DNA from: Bacteroidota bacterium
GTDB lineage: Bacteria; Bacteroidota; Ignavibacteria; Kryptoniales; JAKASW01
Assembly (NCBI GenBank): GCA_021825585.1
Contig: JAKAGT010000028.1
Span: 1 to 64,000, forward strand
Direction: 5' to 3'
DNA length: 64,000 nt
Shown: positions 18,120 to 28,358 of the stretch, one piece after another
How positions within the stretch are numbered: position 1 is the stretch's first letter
Layout: the number at the start of each line of letters is the position of its first letter
The notes under the pieces: model-generated
What the model was told of the DNA's origin: nothing
The model's database searches: none
Seen by the model: the letters and a program-made list of their open reading frames with translations, nothing else
Made by a program: the position numbers and the translations under genes

Positions 18120-21041
18120 ATGCGCAGAGAGATCATTCTCATACTAGGCATAATTGTTTTGACCATTTCGTTAGCAGGGAATTCTGCTTATGCAGCAGAG
18201 AATTCCAACATAGAGGGACATGTGTGGGACGCACAGACAAAGAGTCCGCTCCCCGGCGCGAATGTCATGTTGAAGGGCACCAGCCTCGGAGCATCGACGG
18301 ATTTAAACGGAAGGTATGTGATCCGCAATGTACCGCCGGGGTCATATGTAATTCGGGCGGCATATATCGGCTACAAAAATCAAGAATTGCCTATTCGTGT
18401 CAAGCAGGGCGGTGAGATTAGGCGTGATTTCAAGCTTGAAGCGGTAGGTGTGCAGGGCAAGACCGTTGTCGTTACCGGGCAGGCGAGCGGGCAGAATGCT
18501 GCGATAAACCAGCAGCTTTCATCGAACAGGATTATGAACTCTGTATCTGCCGCCAGAATTCAGGAACTTCCTGATGCAAACGCGGCTGAATCGGTGGGGA
18601 GATTGCCGGGGGTCTCACTAATTAGAGAAGGCGGGGAGGGGGCCTCTATTGTAATTCGTGGACTTGCACCTCAGTACAACCAGATCCTGATCGACGGCGT
18701 ACAAATGGCCGCCACCGATGTGGGAGATCGGGGCACGGACCTGAGCATGATTTCGTCAAATATGCTTGAGGGAATAGAAGTCTACAAAACAGTGACACCT
18801 GACATGGACGCGGCAGTTCTAGGGGGCGTCGTGAACTTTCAGCTGAGGGAAGCAAAACAGAATGCGACGGGTGGGCCTGAGATCGGGCTTCTTACCCAGG
18901 GCGGGTATAACGGCCTTCAGAACGCATACAGTGATTATAAGTCAGTGGGGAGCATAGGTGACAGGTTCTTCGATAAACGTTTCGGTGTCTTTGCACAGGT
19001 AGACGTTGAGAGGATCAACCTTACATCCAACAATCTGGGCGGAGCGTATGACCTTTCTACAAAGGTGTATGGGAAACCAAATCCGACAATCCTTAATCAA
19101 CTGAATCTCACTGATCATCCTCGTAACAGGGAGCGTTATGATGCCACGATTGTAATGGATTACAGGTTGCCCAGGGGAAAACTCGACTTCATGAATTTCT
19201 TCAGCCGAAGTAACACAGTGACACAATCGCGCGGCCAATCTTATGACCTGGTCAACAGCCAAATAGGCTTCACGGCGGCAAATTTGCCTAATACGCTGAA
19301 CGTCATAACTGATCTCCTTGATTATGAGCAGACATTTTCTGCATCCAAGCTGGATGTAAGGCTATCACACTCATACTCGGAGAATATCTCGCCCAATAAC
19401 TGGGCGATCACTTTTCTTCAGAGTTCGGCCGGCCTTTCCACCGTTCCCAGAAGTGAATCCCCTCAACTGATTGCTAAGACAGGCGCGTCCAAGATAGATC
19501 CCAACAACATGTTCGTATATACCACGCAAAGCGACAATAGTTTTTCCAGACAAAGGAACATCACCGGGTCCGTCGACCTTGAATCGAACATTAATTTCTC
19601 GGATTTGGTTACCAGCATATTGAAATTTGGGGGGAAGTTTCGTTACACGGAACGGTCATATAATTATGACGAGGGAGATGGTGATCTATACTTAGCGAGC
19701 GGTCAAGACCTGCGCGCTGCAATCATCCGCGCCTTTCCATGGATGACGCAGCCTCCATACAACCTAAAGGCAGACGGGACGGTCCCGCTTCCTATCACTG
19801 CCTTCGAAGATTCAAGCTTCAGCTATGGTAAGTTTCTCAACGGCAATTATGCGATGGGACCGGCAACAAATTTCGGAATGCTATCACAGTTAATAGACAT
19901 CTCTAAGAAATACGGCACCCTGGGGGCATATTCCAACAATGCCGCCGCTTCCGTCACCCACGATTACTCGGGAAACGAGTATGAAAATGCGGGGTACATC
20001 ATGGCCACCGTACACATCGGGCCAGAAATAACTATTGTACCCGGCGTGCGCTATCAGGGGCTTCTGACTTCTTACACCGCCCCTCGTGGCGTCGAGACAA
20101 TGGCGTCCCAATTGACGTATACTTATCACGATACAACCTTCAACGAGTATCACGGATATTGGCTGCCCGACGTGAGCGTGAGGTACAAGCCATTGTCTTG
20201 GTTCGATGTGCGGCTTGCCTACACTAATACACTCTCTTATCCGGACTTCGTGACCATTGTACCCAGGATCGATATCGGGGTCTCGAATTCAGTTGCATGG
20301 AACAACTATGCGCTCAATCCGGCTCATTCTCAAAACTATGATCTCTACCTATCATTCTACGACAACACTATAGGACTGCTCACTGCGGGTGGATTCTTGA
20401 AGCAGATCGACAATTTGATTTTCCCATCCAGCAGTTATATTACCAATCCTTCTCTGTATCCGGGACTTCCCAGCAGCACCGGAGGTTACCTAATTAATAC
20501 TTATATCAACGATCCCTATCGCGTCAACGTTTGGGGGGCGGAACTCGATTGGCAAACTCATTTCTGGTATCTACCCGGACCTTTGTCCGGCTTCGTATTG
20601 AATGTGAATTACACTCATATTTTCTCAGGCGCAAAATATCCGTATACACTAACGGTTCCAGGAGTCTATCCAACTTATATTCCGACACACGTCGACACAT
20701 TCTACACCGACCGGCTTTTGTATCAGCCGAATGACATTGCCAATCTGGCAGTAGGGTACGATTACTTGGGATTCTCGGTACGAGTCTCTATGATATACCA
20801 GGCTAACGTTTTCAATCAGACAAATTTTTGGCCCGAACTTCGTGCCGACAAGGCAAAGTACGTCCGTTGGGACCTTTCTGCCAAGCAGGATTTGCCGTGG
20901 TTTGGGCTGGAGGCGTTCTTTGATCTCAATAATATCAACAGCGAGAGTGATATCTATGTGGTGCATGGCTCAGGTTTCCCGCAATCGGAACAGGACTACG
21001 GCATGACTGCAGATTTGGGACTTCGTTGGAGCCTGCAGTAG
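18120..21041 (+). CDS. TonB-dependent receptor, large (CarboxypepD_reg type)
   Basis: The start at 18120 (MRREIILILGIIVLTISLAG) gives a signal peptide and 973 residues; the frame is open back to 17991 without a signal. Residues 28-115 are a CarboxypepD_reg-like domain (GHVWDAQTKSPLPGANVMLK, GSYVIRAAYIGYK). The plug reads LPDANAAESVGRLPGVSLIR, IVIRGLAPQYNQILIDGVQM and AAVLGGVVNFQLREA, resembling the TonB-Xanth-Caul type receptors that take up plant or algal oligosaccharides. A long barrel follows and ends LGLRWSLQ. No SusD-like lipoprotein is adjacent, so this is not a classical Sus pair. It sits between GH18 paralogues and a beta-helix protein and may import their products. Confidence 0.9.
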   Translation: MRREIILILGIIVLTISLAGNSAYAAENSNIEGHVWDAQTKSPLPGANVMLKGTSLGASTDLNGRYVIRNVPPGSYVIRAAYIGYKNQELPIRVKQGGEIRRDFKLEAVGVQGKTVVVTGQASGQNAAINQQLSSNRIMNSVSAARIQELPDANAAESVGRLPGVSLIREGGEGASIVIRGLAPQYNQILIDGVQMAATDVGDRGTDLSMISSNMLEGIEVYKTVTPDMDAAVLGGVVNFQLREAKQNATGGPEIGLLTQGGYNGLQNAYSDYKSVGSIGDRFFDKRFGVFAQVDVERINLTSNNLGGAYDLSTKVYGKPNPTILNQLNLTDHPRNRERYDATIVMDYRLPRGKLDFMNFFSRSNTVTQSRGQSYDLVNSQIGFTAANLPNTLNVITDLLDYEQTFSASKLDVRLSHSYSENISPNNWAITFLQSSAGLSTVPRSESPQLIAKTGASKIDPNNMFVYTTQSDNSFSRQRNITGSVDLESNINFSDLVTSILKFGGKFRYTERSYNYDEGDGDLYLASGQDLRAAIIRAFPWMTQPPYNLKADGTVPLPITAFEDSSFSYGKFLNGNYAMGPATNFGMLSQLIDISKKYGTLGAYSNNAAASVTHDYSGNEYENAGYIMATVHIGPEITIVPGVRYQGLLTSYTAPRGVETMASQLTYTYHDTTFNEYHGYWLPDVSVRYKPLSWFDVRLAYTNTLSYPDFVTIVPRIDIGVSNSVAWNNYALNPAHSQNYDLYLSFYDNTIGLLTAGGFLKQIDNLIFPSSSYITNPSLYPGLPSSTGGYLINTYINDPYRVNVWGAELDWQTHFWYLPGPLSGFVLNVNYTHIFSGAKYPYTLTVPGVYPTYIPTHVDTFYTDRLLYQPNDIANLAVGYDYLGFSVRVSMIYQANVFNQTNFWPELRADKAKYVRWDLSAKQDLPWFGLEAFFDLNNINSESDIYVVHGSGFPQSEQDYGMTADLGLRWSLQ

Positions 21042-21299
21042 ATGTGTCGAAACCCAATGCACCTGATTTCAGAAGAAATCAAAGCTCGCTTTACGCGCTG
21101 AGATGCCGGCAATATAAAATTGTTTTACGAATTAATCCCGGTTTTGCAAGGCGAGTGCCTTGTTCGCCGGTTGGAGAAGGAGGTGATAGAGAAGTTTGTT
21201 CACCAGAAATTCGGCACTGACAACCTCAGGAGGGATTGCCAAACGTGCCGGTTGTGTGAGTCGCAGGTAACATAAAGTTCAACTTAAAGGAGGATCCTT
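21042..21299. other. Intergenic, probable promoter
   Basis: Nothing coding is supported in these 258 bp. AAAGGAGGATCCTT just before 21300 is a strong ribosome binding site for the next gene, and GGAGAAGGAGGTG (about 21172-21184) is purine-rich without a following start. Confidence 0.4.
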
Positions 21300-23009
21300 A
21301 TGAAAGCGTTATTTACCGTGATGCTGACAATTGCGATGGTGGTGCTTCTCGCAGCACCGAACCAGTCATTTGCCCAGGCACCGGACACTGTTGTGGTCTC
21401 CGCGTTGCCGCCGGGGAACATTAACACTGTCATTATGGGGGATACGACCGCGACAGGTCAGAGAAACAATCCTAACCGTGTGTATGTGCTACAACAGACG
21501 GGCTCTGTGGACACAACTTACTTCTTTAATGCTACGATGTACACAAATTTCAATTTGACAATCATTGGGAAAATCAATCCCACTACAGGCAGACCGCCGG
21601 TAATAGCACCGTTTATCAATCCGGATAACTCGTCACCAGCGCCGTTTATCCTCGCCGACACAGGAAACGTCACGCTAAAGGGCCTGTATCTGCTAGGCGT
21701 TAGGACGGATGGAGAAGCTATAGCTAAGGGAGTCGCAGTACAGGTGGCAGGTGACAGCATGAGAATCGTTGCAGACCATTGCGTGTTTGACAATTGGAAC
21801 TGGCAATCTTTCACAACAAGTGCAAGCTGGGACAAGTTCTTCATCACAAATTGTGAGTTTAGAAACGCTATCCACCCCAGATCGTGGTTCCACGGGATAG
21901 CTTTTGTTACAACTGGTCACGTTCCAACTGATACGGTGGAAATGGTAGACAACACTTTCTTCTGCGTCAATTCTTATGCGTTCGCACCCGTGGCGTATAA
22001 TAAGTATGTCAAGTTTGAGCATAACACGATATTCTTGACGAGTGTGAATCCTTTCTTTACACCGGAGCTCACCGATGGAATCATCGCAAATAACATTTTC
22101 TATGGTACACTTGCCATGGGACAAGACTCTGCCCAGATAAAAAGTGGATGGTTCGATTGGGACCACCAGGGTTCAGGGACAATCAGTTTCGACACATTAT
22201 CTACAGCCGCAGCGCCTCCATATAATTTTACTGAAGCCCAGAGACAGCTCGTAGTTGAGAATAATGCGTACTTCTGGCCGAAGGCACTCTATGACAACTG
22301 GACTGCACTTAATGACACCGCCTCCGCCAACGGTCCGGGCGTAATTGTTCCCCCGGTTTGGATGAACAGCAGAACGAAAGGAATGTTTGCCGATCATAAT
22401 ACATGGCCCGGTTTCGTGCAATCAGGCAATGACAGCGTGGATCCTGGATTCTCCTCATCGCTGGTGACGCCTGCGCTCGACAGCTTGATTAAGTACGTTA
22501 ACATGCAGTGGACCGGCAAACTGGCGACCTATGTCTGGACCCAGTTGCCCGATAATCCATTGACTGTGTTTTCGTCGGTGCCTCAGAATTGGGCAACGAC
22601 ACAGAATTACGCCGTACCTGAGAACCTGAGTTACACCAATGCGGCGCTCCAGCATGCGGGCACTGATGGCAAAGCGTTGGGTGACTTGAACTGGTTTCCG
22701 AATCAGCTTCCATTGGCTGTCCATCAAACACCAAATTCTGTGCCCTCGAAGTTCAACCTGAGCAACAATTATCCCAATCCCTTCAACCCATCCACAACAA
22801 TCAAAGTGGATCTGGCGAGATCCGGCTTGGTGAGTCTGAAGTTATATAATGTGCTGGGGCAGTTGGTCAAAGTGGTCGACGAGGGCTACAAGCCGGCAGG
22901 CGAATACACTTATAATGTGAACATGGATGATTTTGCCAGCGGCGTTTATTTCTACACTCTCAGAGAGGGTTCGAATTTCATCGCGAAGAAAATGGTCCTC
23001 CTTAAGTAA
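21300..23009 (+). CDS. Type IX-secreted beta-helix-like protein
   Basis: A 569-residue protein with signal peptide MKALFTVMLTIAMVVLLAAP. Residues 60-330 show repeated short strands of the right-handed parallel beta-helix kind (NFNLTIIGKINP, NVTLKGLYLLGVRTDG, MRIVADHCVFDNW, FFITNCEFRNA, TVEMVDNTFFCV, YVKFEHNTIFLTS, IIANNIFYG), as in pectate-lyase-like folds. The last 85 residues are a type IX sorting domain: NNYPNPFNPSTTIKVDLARS, then LKLYNVLGQLVKVV and ASGVYFYTL, ending FIAKKMVLLK. It is therefore a surface or released protein, perhaps a polysaccharide lyase or a binding protein. I do not see a lyase active site I can name. A strong hairpin terminator follows. Confidence 0.88.
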   Translation: MKALFTVMLTIAMVVLLAAPNQSFAQAPDTVVVSALPPGNINTVIMGDTTATGQRNNPNRVYVLQQTGSVDTTYFFNATMYTNFNLTIIGKINPTTGRPPVIAPFINPDNSSPAPFILADTGNVTLKGLYLLGVRTDGEAIAKGVAVQVAGDSMRIVADHCVFDNWNWQSFTTSASWDKFFITNCEFRNAIHPRSWFHGIAFVTTGHVPTDTVEMVDNTFFCVNSYAFAPVAYNKYVKFEHNTIFLTSVNPFFTPELTDGIIANNIFYGTLAMGQDSAQIKSGWFDWDHQGSGTISFDTLSTAAAPPYNFTEAQRQLVVENNAYFWPKALYDNWTALNDTASANGPGVIVPPVWMNSRTKGMFADHNTWPGFVQSGNDSVDPGFSSSLVTPALDSLIKYVNMQWTGKLATYVWTQLPDNPLTVFSSVPQNWATTQNYAVPENLSYTNAALQHAGTDGKALGDLNWFPNQLPLAVHQTPNSVPSKFNLSNNYPNPFNPSTTIKVDLARSGLVSLKLYNVLGQLVKVVDEGYKPAGEYTYNVNMDDFASGVYFYTLREGSNFIAKKMVLLK

Positions 23010-23044
23010 GGGTATGCTAAGGTACCCGTCACGTGCCTGGATAA

Positions 23045-23077
23045 GCCGACCTCTCTGCGCTTCTGTGAGAGGTCGGC
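23045..23077 (+). terminator. Hairpin after beta-helix gene
   Basis: GCCGACCTCTC (23045-23055) and GAGAGGTCGGC (23067-23077) pair perfectly over 11 bp with an 11-base loop, 36 bp after the stop. There is no uridine run, so it may act as an RNA-end or mRNA-stability structure instead of a classical intrinsic terminator. Confidence 0.6.
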
Positions 23078-23195
23078 TCCCAGGCCGACAAAATGGTGGA
23101 CCACGGCCACGCGATATTGTGAGTCGGTGTTCACGATAGCTTCCGAAAGCTGCCGGACAAAACGGAATTAATCATGAAAGGAATGTGAACCAATC

Positions 23196-24194
23196 ATGCG
23201 CTCAAGGTGGATTTATCTCGTGGGTGCTGCAATATTCGCGGCGCTCTGTTGCGCGAGGCCGGGCTTTGTGCAGGCCGGAACCAAGCTGCAACGCCTGTTC
23301 TATTATAATGATACAGAATCAGCCTACAGAGATCTGAAGCAGCACATCGATCAAATAGATATCCTCGCACCGACGGCTTTCAATGTGGATGAAGAAGGCG
23401 TTGTCTGGGGTGAAGTCGATCCGCGCGCAATCGACCTGGCAGAAAAGCATAAAGTTGAGGTAATGCCTTTGATCCATAATGCGAAGTTCAACCAGGTCTT
23501 GCTGCATAAGCTGATGACTAACCCGGCTGCTATCAAACGCATGCTGTCTACACTGGTCGATCTTTGCAAGATGAAAGATTTTGTCGGGATACAATTCGAC
23601 TTTGAAGATCTAAACGTGGCTGACAAGGATCTCTATACGAATATGTGCAGGGAAGCATCGGAAGCGCTGCACGCCCATGGTCTTGAATTCAGTGTGGCGA
23701 TCGTCGGCAGAGCCAGTGATTTCGCCGGTCCGACTGAGGCCAGCGCACATGGGTTCGAAAACTGGAGCGGCGGGTATGACTTAGGCGAACTCGCCAAAGT
23801 TACGGATTTCGTCACGGTCATGGCTTACGGTAAGCATGGTAAGGGAATAATTGATGTGATAAAATATGCGCTGAAGTCTGTGCCGCCGAACAAACTATCC
23901 GTTGGCATCCCCCTTTTCTCAAGGTACTGGTCTGATGGCGGCAAGCGAACTTCCCTCAATTATGAGTCAGCGATGGGATTGGTGGACCGCCATAATGCTG
24001 AAGTCAAGTGGGATAGCACAGATGGGGTGGACTATGCAGTCTTCCACACCAACGGCTCTTTTCAGTACATGTACGTCGAAGATGCCAGAGGATTCGCATA
24101 CAAGAAAGACCTTTATAAGCGGTATAACCTGCTGGGGTTTTCCGCGTTCACGCTGGGTTTGGAGGATCCAAGAATCTGGCAGATTCTCAAATAG
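23196..24194 (+). CDS. GH18 family exported glycosidase, paralogue B
   Basis: Signal peptide MRSRWIYLVGAAIFAALCCA, then a 310-residue GH18 barrel closely resembling 16918 and 24219 (LFYYNDTESAYRDLKQHID, VMPLIHNAKFNQVLLHKLM, FVGIQFDFEDLNVADKD). The catalytic D-F-E is retained. It lacks the roughly 25-residue loop between KYVPSDKISIGIPL and the KTLNY strand that the other copies carry (the LWYTAFDASPS part), so its substrate groove should be more open. It is 24 bp upstream of paralogue C, with which it forms an operon. Confidence 0.85.
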   Translation: MRSRWIYLVGAAIFAALCCARPGFVQAGTKLQRLFYYNDTESAYRDLKQHIDQIDILAPTAFNVDEEGVVWGEVDPRAIDLAEKHKVEVMPLIHNAKFNQVLLHKLMTNPAAIKRMLSTLVDLCKMKDFVGIQFDFEDLNVADKDLYTNMCREASEALHAHGLEFSVAIVGRASDFAGPTEASAHGFENWSGGYDLGELAKVTDFVTVMAYGKHGKGIIDVIKYALKSVPPNKLSVGIPLFSRYWSDGGKRTSLNYESAMGLVDRHNAEVKWDSTDGVDYAVFHTNGSFQYMYVEDARGFAYKKDLYKRYNLLGFSAFTLGLEDPRIWQILK

Positions 24195-24218
24195 ATTCGG
24201 AAGAAACAGGAGATACCA

Positions 24219-25283
24219 ATGAAACACTTATGTGTCGCTATCGCAATTGCTGTCGTGGCATGCTTTGTCAACCAGGGACACGGCGAGACTCCAAAGAAAG
24301 AAGAACGTCTTTTCTATTATGTCAATACTGAGTCCGCGTTTAAAAGCCTCCAAGAGCATATAGATCAAATTACAATTCTATCGCCAAAGGCCTACGATGT
24401 CGATGCGAAGGGAACAGTGTGGGGATCGGTCGACCCGCGTGTCGTTGAGCTTGCGCGAGAACACGGCGTGAGGATTATGCCCCTTGTGAAGAATATGAAG
24501 TTCAATCAGGAATTGCTGCATAAGCTCCTGAGCGATTCTGTCGCCGTAGGCAGGATGCTGAAGAGTCTGCTTCACATTTGTACTGTGAACAAGTTTGTAG
24601 GCATTCAATTCGACTTTGAAGATCTCAACATAAGTGACAGAAACCTATTCACAAATATGTGCCGAAGGGCAGCCGAAGCATTTCACAAAAACGGTTTGAT
24701 AGTTACACTCGCTGTAGTTCCAAGGTCTGAGATGTCAGGCGGAACAACCAACTATACTGCTTGGATATTTGAAAACTGGCGAGGCGGATATGACTTGAAG
24801 AAGCTTGCGGGCATAGTGGATTTCATGTCCGTCATGACATACGGTGAGCACACGCCGCTTACGACACCCGGTCCAGCAGCCTCCATCCCGTGGGTGAAGG
24901 GTGTGATCGATTATTTTCTAAAATATGTCCCTGCCGAGAAACTGTCGCTGGGCATACCGCTCTATTCCAGGCTCTGGTACACCGCCTATGATTCTTCCCC
25001 CAGCAATGTTTCCACTAAATATGCACACTCAACTGCCATGACACTTGATTATGACCAGGTACAGGGTACGCTAGAAGAATACAAAGCCAAAGCTCACCTG
25101 GACGAGATGGATGACGTGAACTATGCAATACTCGACAATGACGGGCTTTTCGAGTATCTGTACATAGAAAATGCACAGAGCTTTGGAGCGAAGCTTGGGC
25201 TCGTGAAAAAGTACGATCTCCGTGGTTTTTCTGCGTGGGTTCTCGGATCTGAGGACCCCGGGATTTGGAAGGTTCTAAAGTGA
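24219..25283 (+). CDS. GH18 family exported glycosidase, paralogue C
   Basis: Signal peptide MKHLCVAIAIAVVACFVNQG; the start has AGGAGATACC upstream, nearly the same leader as paralogue A. The barrel is very close to A across its length (catalytic FVGIQFDFEDLN, loop SRLWYTAYDSSPSN, end GFSAWVLGSEDPGIWKVLK). Product 354 residues. A is separated from B and C by the TonB receptor and the beta-helix gene, so the copies probably arose by local duplication. Likely exported to the periplasm or released; no type IX domain is present. Substrate inferred as GlcNAc-containing glycan. Confidence 0.85.
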   Translation: MKHLCVAIAIAVVACFVNQGHGETPKKEERLFYYVNTESAFKSLQEHIDQITILSPKAYDVDAKGTVWGSVDPRVVELAREHGVRIMPLVKNMKFNQELLHKLLSDSVAVGRMLKSLLHICTVNKFVGIQFDFEDLNISDRNLFTNMCRRAAEAFHKNGLIVTLAVVPRSEMSGGTTNYTAWIFENWRGGYDLKKLAGIVDFMSVMTYGEHTPLTTPGPAASIPWVKGVIDYFLKYVPAEKLSLGIPLYSRLWYTAYDSSPSNVSTKYAHSTAMTLDYDQVQGTLEEYKAKAHLDEMDDVNYAILDNDGLFEYLYIENAQSFGAKLGLVKKYDLRGFSAWVLGSEDPGIWKVLK

Positions 25284-25637
25284 AGCGAGTTGCTTCTAGG
25301 TACCTTCGTGTGGCAAAACTCAGACGAATGAGATGCCGCTCTACAGCATCCCAACATATGCCGCCCTGCGGCATCCCGCAATATCCATTTTTAATATTAA
25401 TGACCGGGATAAAATTCGTCATATCTTCAAAGCACACAGGAGCCGAATATTCGTTTCTTAACGCCATTTTTTCTCAGGCCGATCGAAACAATGTTGTACA
25501 TCAGGAACTTCATAGTGACTCAACCCCAGATCTTGGCGGTCTGAGGCGTAGCTTCGTTAAATACGCAACATAATGCGGTGCATTTTGAAACTATATCTTA
25601 AAGGATCAGCGATTTCCAATGAAAGGAGGATTCTCGT
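25284..25637. other. Intergenic, promoter region of phospholipase gene
   Basis: No gene is supported. GATGCCGCTCTACAGCATC and GCCGCCCTGCGGC (about 25364) can form small hairpins, possibly ending the GH18 transcript. GAAAGGAGGATTCTC before 25638 is a strong ribosome binding site. Confidence 0.4.
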
Positions 25638-27047
25638 ATGCCGTCAAGAAAGGATCTAACCAGGTGGATGGCTTTTATTGCCATGGCCGCCTTCAGCCTG
25701 CCGAAAGCAGTAAATGCTCAAGACGAAGGGATCCATAAGATCAAGCACGTCATAATCATCATGCAGGAGAACCGCTCGTTCGACTCGTATTTCGGGACTT
25801 TCCCGGGAGCAGACGGAATTCCGATGAAGAACGGTGTGCCAACGGTTGCCGTTCCAGATCCGTTGACAGGGAAGATGGTTAAGCCATATCATGATCCGAA
25901 CGACCTGAACGTTGGCGGACCCCATAATGCTGTCAACACGGTTGCGGACATCGACGGCGGGAAGATGGACGGATTCATCAAGGAATCTTCCAGAGGGAAG
26001 GAAGGACTTACGAGAGAGGGAATGGATTACTATCCTCCGAAGGTTATTATCGATGCCAAGTTATATCTCGATGTCATGGGTTACCATGATGAGCGTGAAA
26101 TACCGAACTACTGGTCATACGCAAAGAACTTCGTCCTGCAGGACCATATGTTTGAACCGATCTCCTCCTACAGTTTTCCATCACATTTGTTCATGGTGTC
26201 GGCTTGGTCGGCAAAGACAACCAAACCGGATGATCCAATGTCTTGTGTGAGTGAACTCGATCCGCCTAATCGTACGAAAAAAAATCCCACGCCATTCGCA
26301 TGGACAGATATAACCTATCTGCTTTACAAAGCTGGCGTGAACTGGGCGTGTTATCTCGACCAGGGTGCCAGTCTGAATGATGAAGACGATAACATGGACG
26401 AACAAGGCGGCATGACTCCTCCGCGTGAGGACAGGCGCGTCGTTTCATTTCTCTGGAACATTCTCCCTGGCTTCGTGGACGTTCACGAGGACAGTCAGAT
26501 GGAGAACATCCAGCCAATCGACAACTTTTTCAGGGCTGCGAAAGAAGGTACTCTCCCTCCGGTTTCATGGGTTCTCCCGAACATAAAGGACAGCGAGCAT
26601 CCAACCGCTCTTGTTAGTACCGGCCAGGCGTATGTTACGAATGTGATCAATGCAATAATGAAGAGTCCAAACTGGGACAGCTGCGCCATATTTCTGGCAT
26701 GGGATGACTGGGGTGGGTTCTACGACCATGTAGTTCCGCCGCACGTCGACTCTCTCGGTTATGGGCTCCGCGTACCGGGGATCGTGATCAGCCCGTATGC
26801 GAGGAAGGGTTACATAGACCATCAGACACTTAGCTTTGATGCGTATCTCAAGTTTATCGAGGATGACTTTTTGGGTGGGCAGCGCATCGACCCGAAGACG
26901 GACGGTCGTCCCGATTCAAGGCCGGATGTTCGGGAGAACGATCCGAGGCTGGGCAACCTGAAAAGTGATTTCGACTTTTCACAGCCGCCCAGGCCCCCGA
27001 TGATTCTGGCTCCGTACCCAAAGCTGAAAGGTAAGAATGGAAAATGA
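25638..27047 (+). CDS. Phospholipase C-like phosphoesterase, paralogue 1
   Basis: A 469-residue exported member of the bacterial phospholipase C / acid phosphatase family (alkaline phosphatase superfamily). After the signal peptide (ending VNAQ) comes [20 protein letters not shown], with Asn and nucleophile-region residues, then [69 protein letters not shown] and [11 protein letters not shown]. Family enzymes release phosphocholine or other head groups from phospholipids or attack phosphoesters. The bacterial enzymes often carry C-terminal domains that are absent here. Two loops (about residues 115-150 and 240-265) differ strongly from the other three copies in this window; copy 4 is closest in the first loop. 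The stop overlaps the NamZ start by 4 bp (ATGA). Confidence 0.88.
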   Translation: MPSRKDLTRWMAFIAMAAFSLPKAVNAQDEGIHKIKHVIIIMQENRSFDSYFGTFPGADGIPMKNGVPTVAVPDPLTGKMVKPYHDPNDLNVGGPHNAVNTVADIDGGKMDGFIKESSRGKEGLTREGMDYYPPKVIIDAKLYLDVMGYHDEREIPNYWSYAKNFVLQDHMFEPISSYSFPSHLFMVSAWSAKTTKPDDPMSCVSELDPPNRTKKNPTPFAWTDITYLLYKAGVNWACYLDQGASLNDEDDNMDEQGGMTPPREDRRVVSFLWNILPGFVDVHEDSQMENIQPIDNFFRAAKEGTLPPVSWVLPNIKDSEHPTALVSTGQAYVTNVINAIMKSPNWDSCAIFLAWDDWGGFYDHVVPPHVDSLGYGLRVPGIVISPYARKGYIDHQTLSFDAYLKFIEDDFLGGQRIDPKTDGRPDSRPDVRENDPRLGNLKSDFDFSQPPRPPMILAPYPKLKGKNGK

Positions 27048-28282
27048 GACACAGCAATATGTTTTACAGGAGAGCATTCTATCTAATCGTCCTCGCGTTG
27101 GCTTACGGCTACACAATGACCGCAAGGGCGCAGGACTATCATGTGCTAACTGGAATCGATGTGCTTGAGGCCGAACATTTCTCCCCGCTTGTTGGAAAGA
27201 ACGTGGGTCTCATCACGAATCAAACGGGGATAGATCGTCATTGGCAATCGGACATCGATCTGTTATATCACGCAAAGGGTGTACATCTTGTTGCCCTCTT
27301 CAGTCCGGAGCATGGGATCCGCGGGATCGGGACGACTGCCATATCCAACGGGGTAGACAGCGCCACGGGCTTGCCCATCTACAGCCTGTTCGGGAAGACG
27401 CGCAAACCTACGAGAGAGATGCTCAAAGGTATCGACGCGCTTGTCTTCGACATACAGGACGTCGGGACACGTTTCTATACATTCATAGGTACCATGAAGG
27501 AGTGCATGGAAGCGGCGGCAGAGCACCATATTGAGTTTTTCGTGCTCGACCGGCCAAATCCAATAAACGGGTTGCAGTTCGAAGGACCCGTGCTTGACCC
27601 CGCTCAGGTATTCGAACTAGCCGGAACGTTTCCAATTCCCATCAGGCACGGCATGACGGTGGGGGAACTGGCGATGATGTTCAACAAAGAAGGAAAAATT
27701 GGGGCAGATCTGCATGTGATCAGGATGAAGGGGTGGAAGCGCTGGATGTGGTTTGATCAGACGGGTCTTCCCTGGGTCTCTCCTTCTCCGAAGATAATAG
27801 ATCTATACGAGGCCGAGCTTTACCCGGGCATCGGGCTTCTGGAGCGAACTGACGTGACCGACAAGCAGGGACTCACAAGGCCGTTTGAAGAGTTCGGTGC
27901 GCCGTGGATAAACGCGACGCGTCTGGTGGCACAGCTTAATGAGCGCAAGATACCGGGTGTCCGTTTTGTGCCGATTCGTTTCGTGCCGGCAAAAGAGAAC
28001 TACTTAAATGAGAAGTATCTCGGCCAAGAATGTGAAGGAGTGGCCATCGACGTCATCAACCGGGATGCGCTTCGTCCGGTCGCATGTGGTGTCGAAGTAC
28101 TCGAAACATTATACAAACTGTACCCTGACAGGTTTAACGTTGACGAAATATGGCACGTAACCCGATCAAGGGAGCTCATCGAACAAATAAAGCATGACGT
28201 TCCAATTGATTCCATCGAGAAATCCTGGCAGCCGGCTCTGAAGAAGTTCGCGGCTGAGCGCCGACGGTTTTTGTTGTACTGA
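27044..28282 (+). CDS. NamZ-type exo-beta-N-acetylmuramidase (DUF1343)
   Basis: A 412-residue protein with N-terminal signal ([20 protein letters not shown]; the ATG at 27059 is an alternative start) followed by the DUF1343/YbbC domain: [77 protein letters not shown] and [10 protein letters not shown]. The characterised member NamZ releases terminal MurNAc from peptidoglycan fragments. It overlaps the stop of phosphoesterase 1 by 4 bp, so the two are translationally coupled, and a serine hydrolase gene lies 2.9 kb downstream. This is the best evidence that the island deals with cell-wall material. Confidence 0.9.
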   Translation: MRHSNMFYRRAFYLIVLALAYGYTMTARAQDYHVLTGIDVLEAEHFSPLVGKNVGLITNQTGIDRHWQSDIDLLYHAKGVHLVALFSPEHGIRGIGTTAISNGVDSATGLPIYSLFGKTRKPTREMLKGIDALVFDIQDVGTRFYTFIGTMKECMEAAAEHHIEFFVLDRPNPINGLQFEGPVLDPAQVFELAGTFPIPIRHGMTVGELAMMFNKEGKIGADLHVIRMKGWKRWMWFDQTGLPWVSPSPKIIDLYEAELYPGIGLLERTDVTDKQGLTRPFEEFGAPWINATRLVAQLNERKIPGVRFVPIRFVPAKENYLNEKYLGQECEGVAIDVINRDALRPVACGVEVLETLYKLYPDRFNVDEIWHVTRSRELIEQIKHDVPIDSIEKSWQPALKKFAAERRRFLLY

Positions 28283-28358
28283 TCGCGTGCTGGTTCATCG
28301 AGCAAAACATAGGTAGGTAGTGCTGACAAACAAACAACTTAAAGGAGGAGTGAGTAAC

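Noticed and set aside
18120-21041. SusC/SusD polysaccharide utilisation pair
   Set aside because: No SusD-like lipoprotein gene is adjacent to this or the other two receptors.
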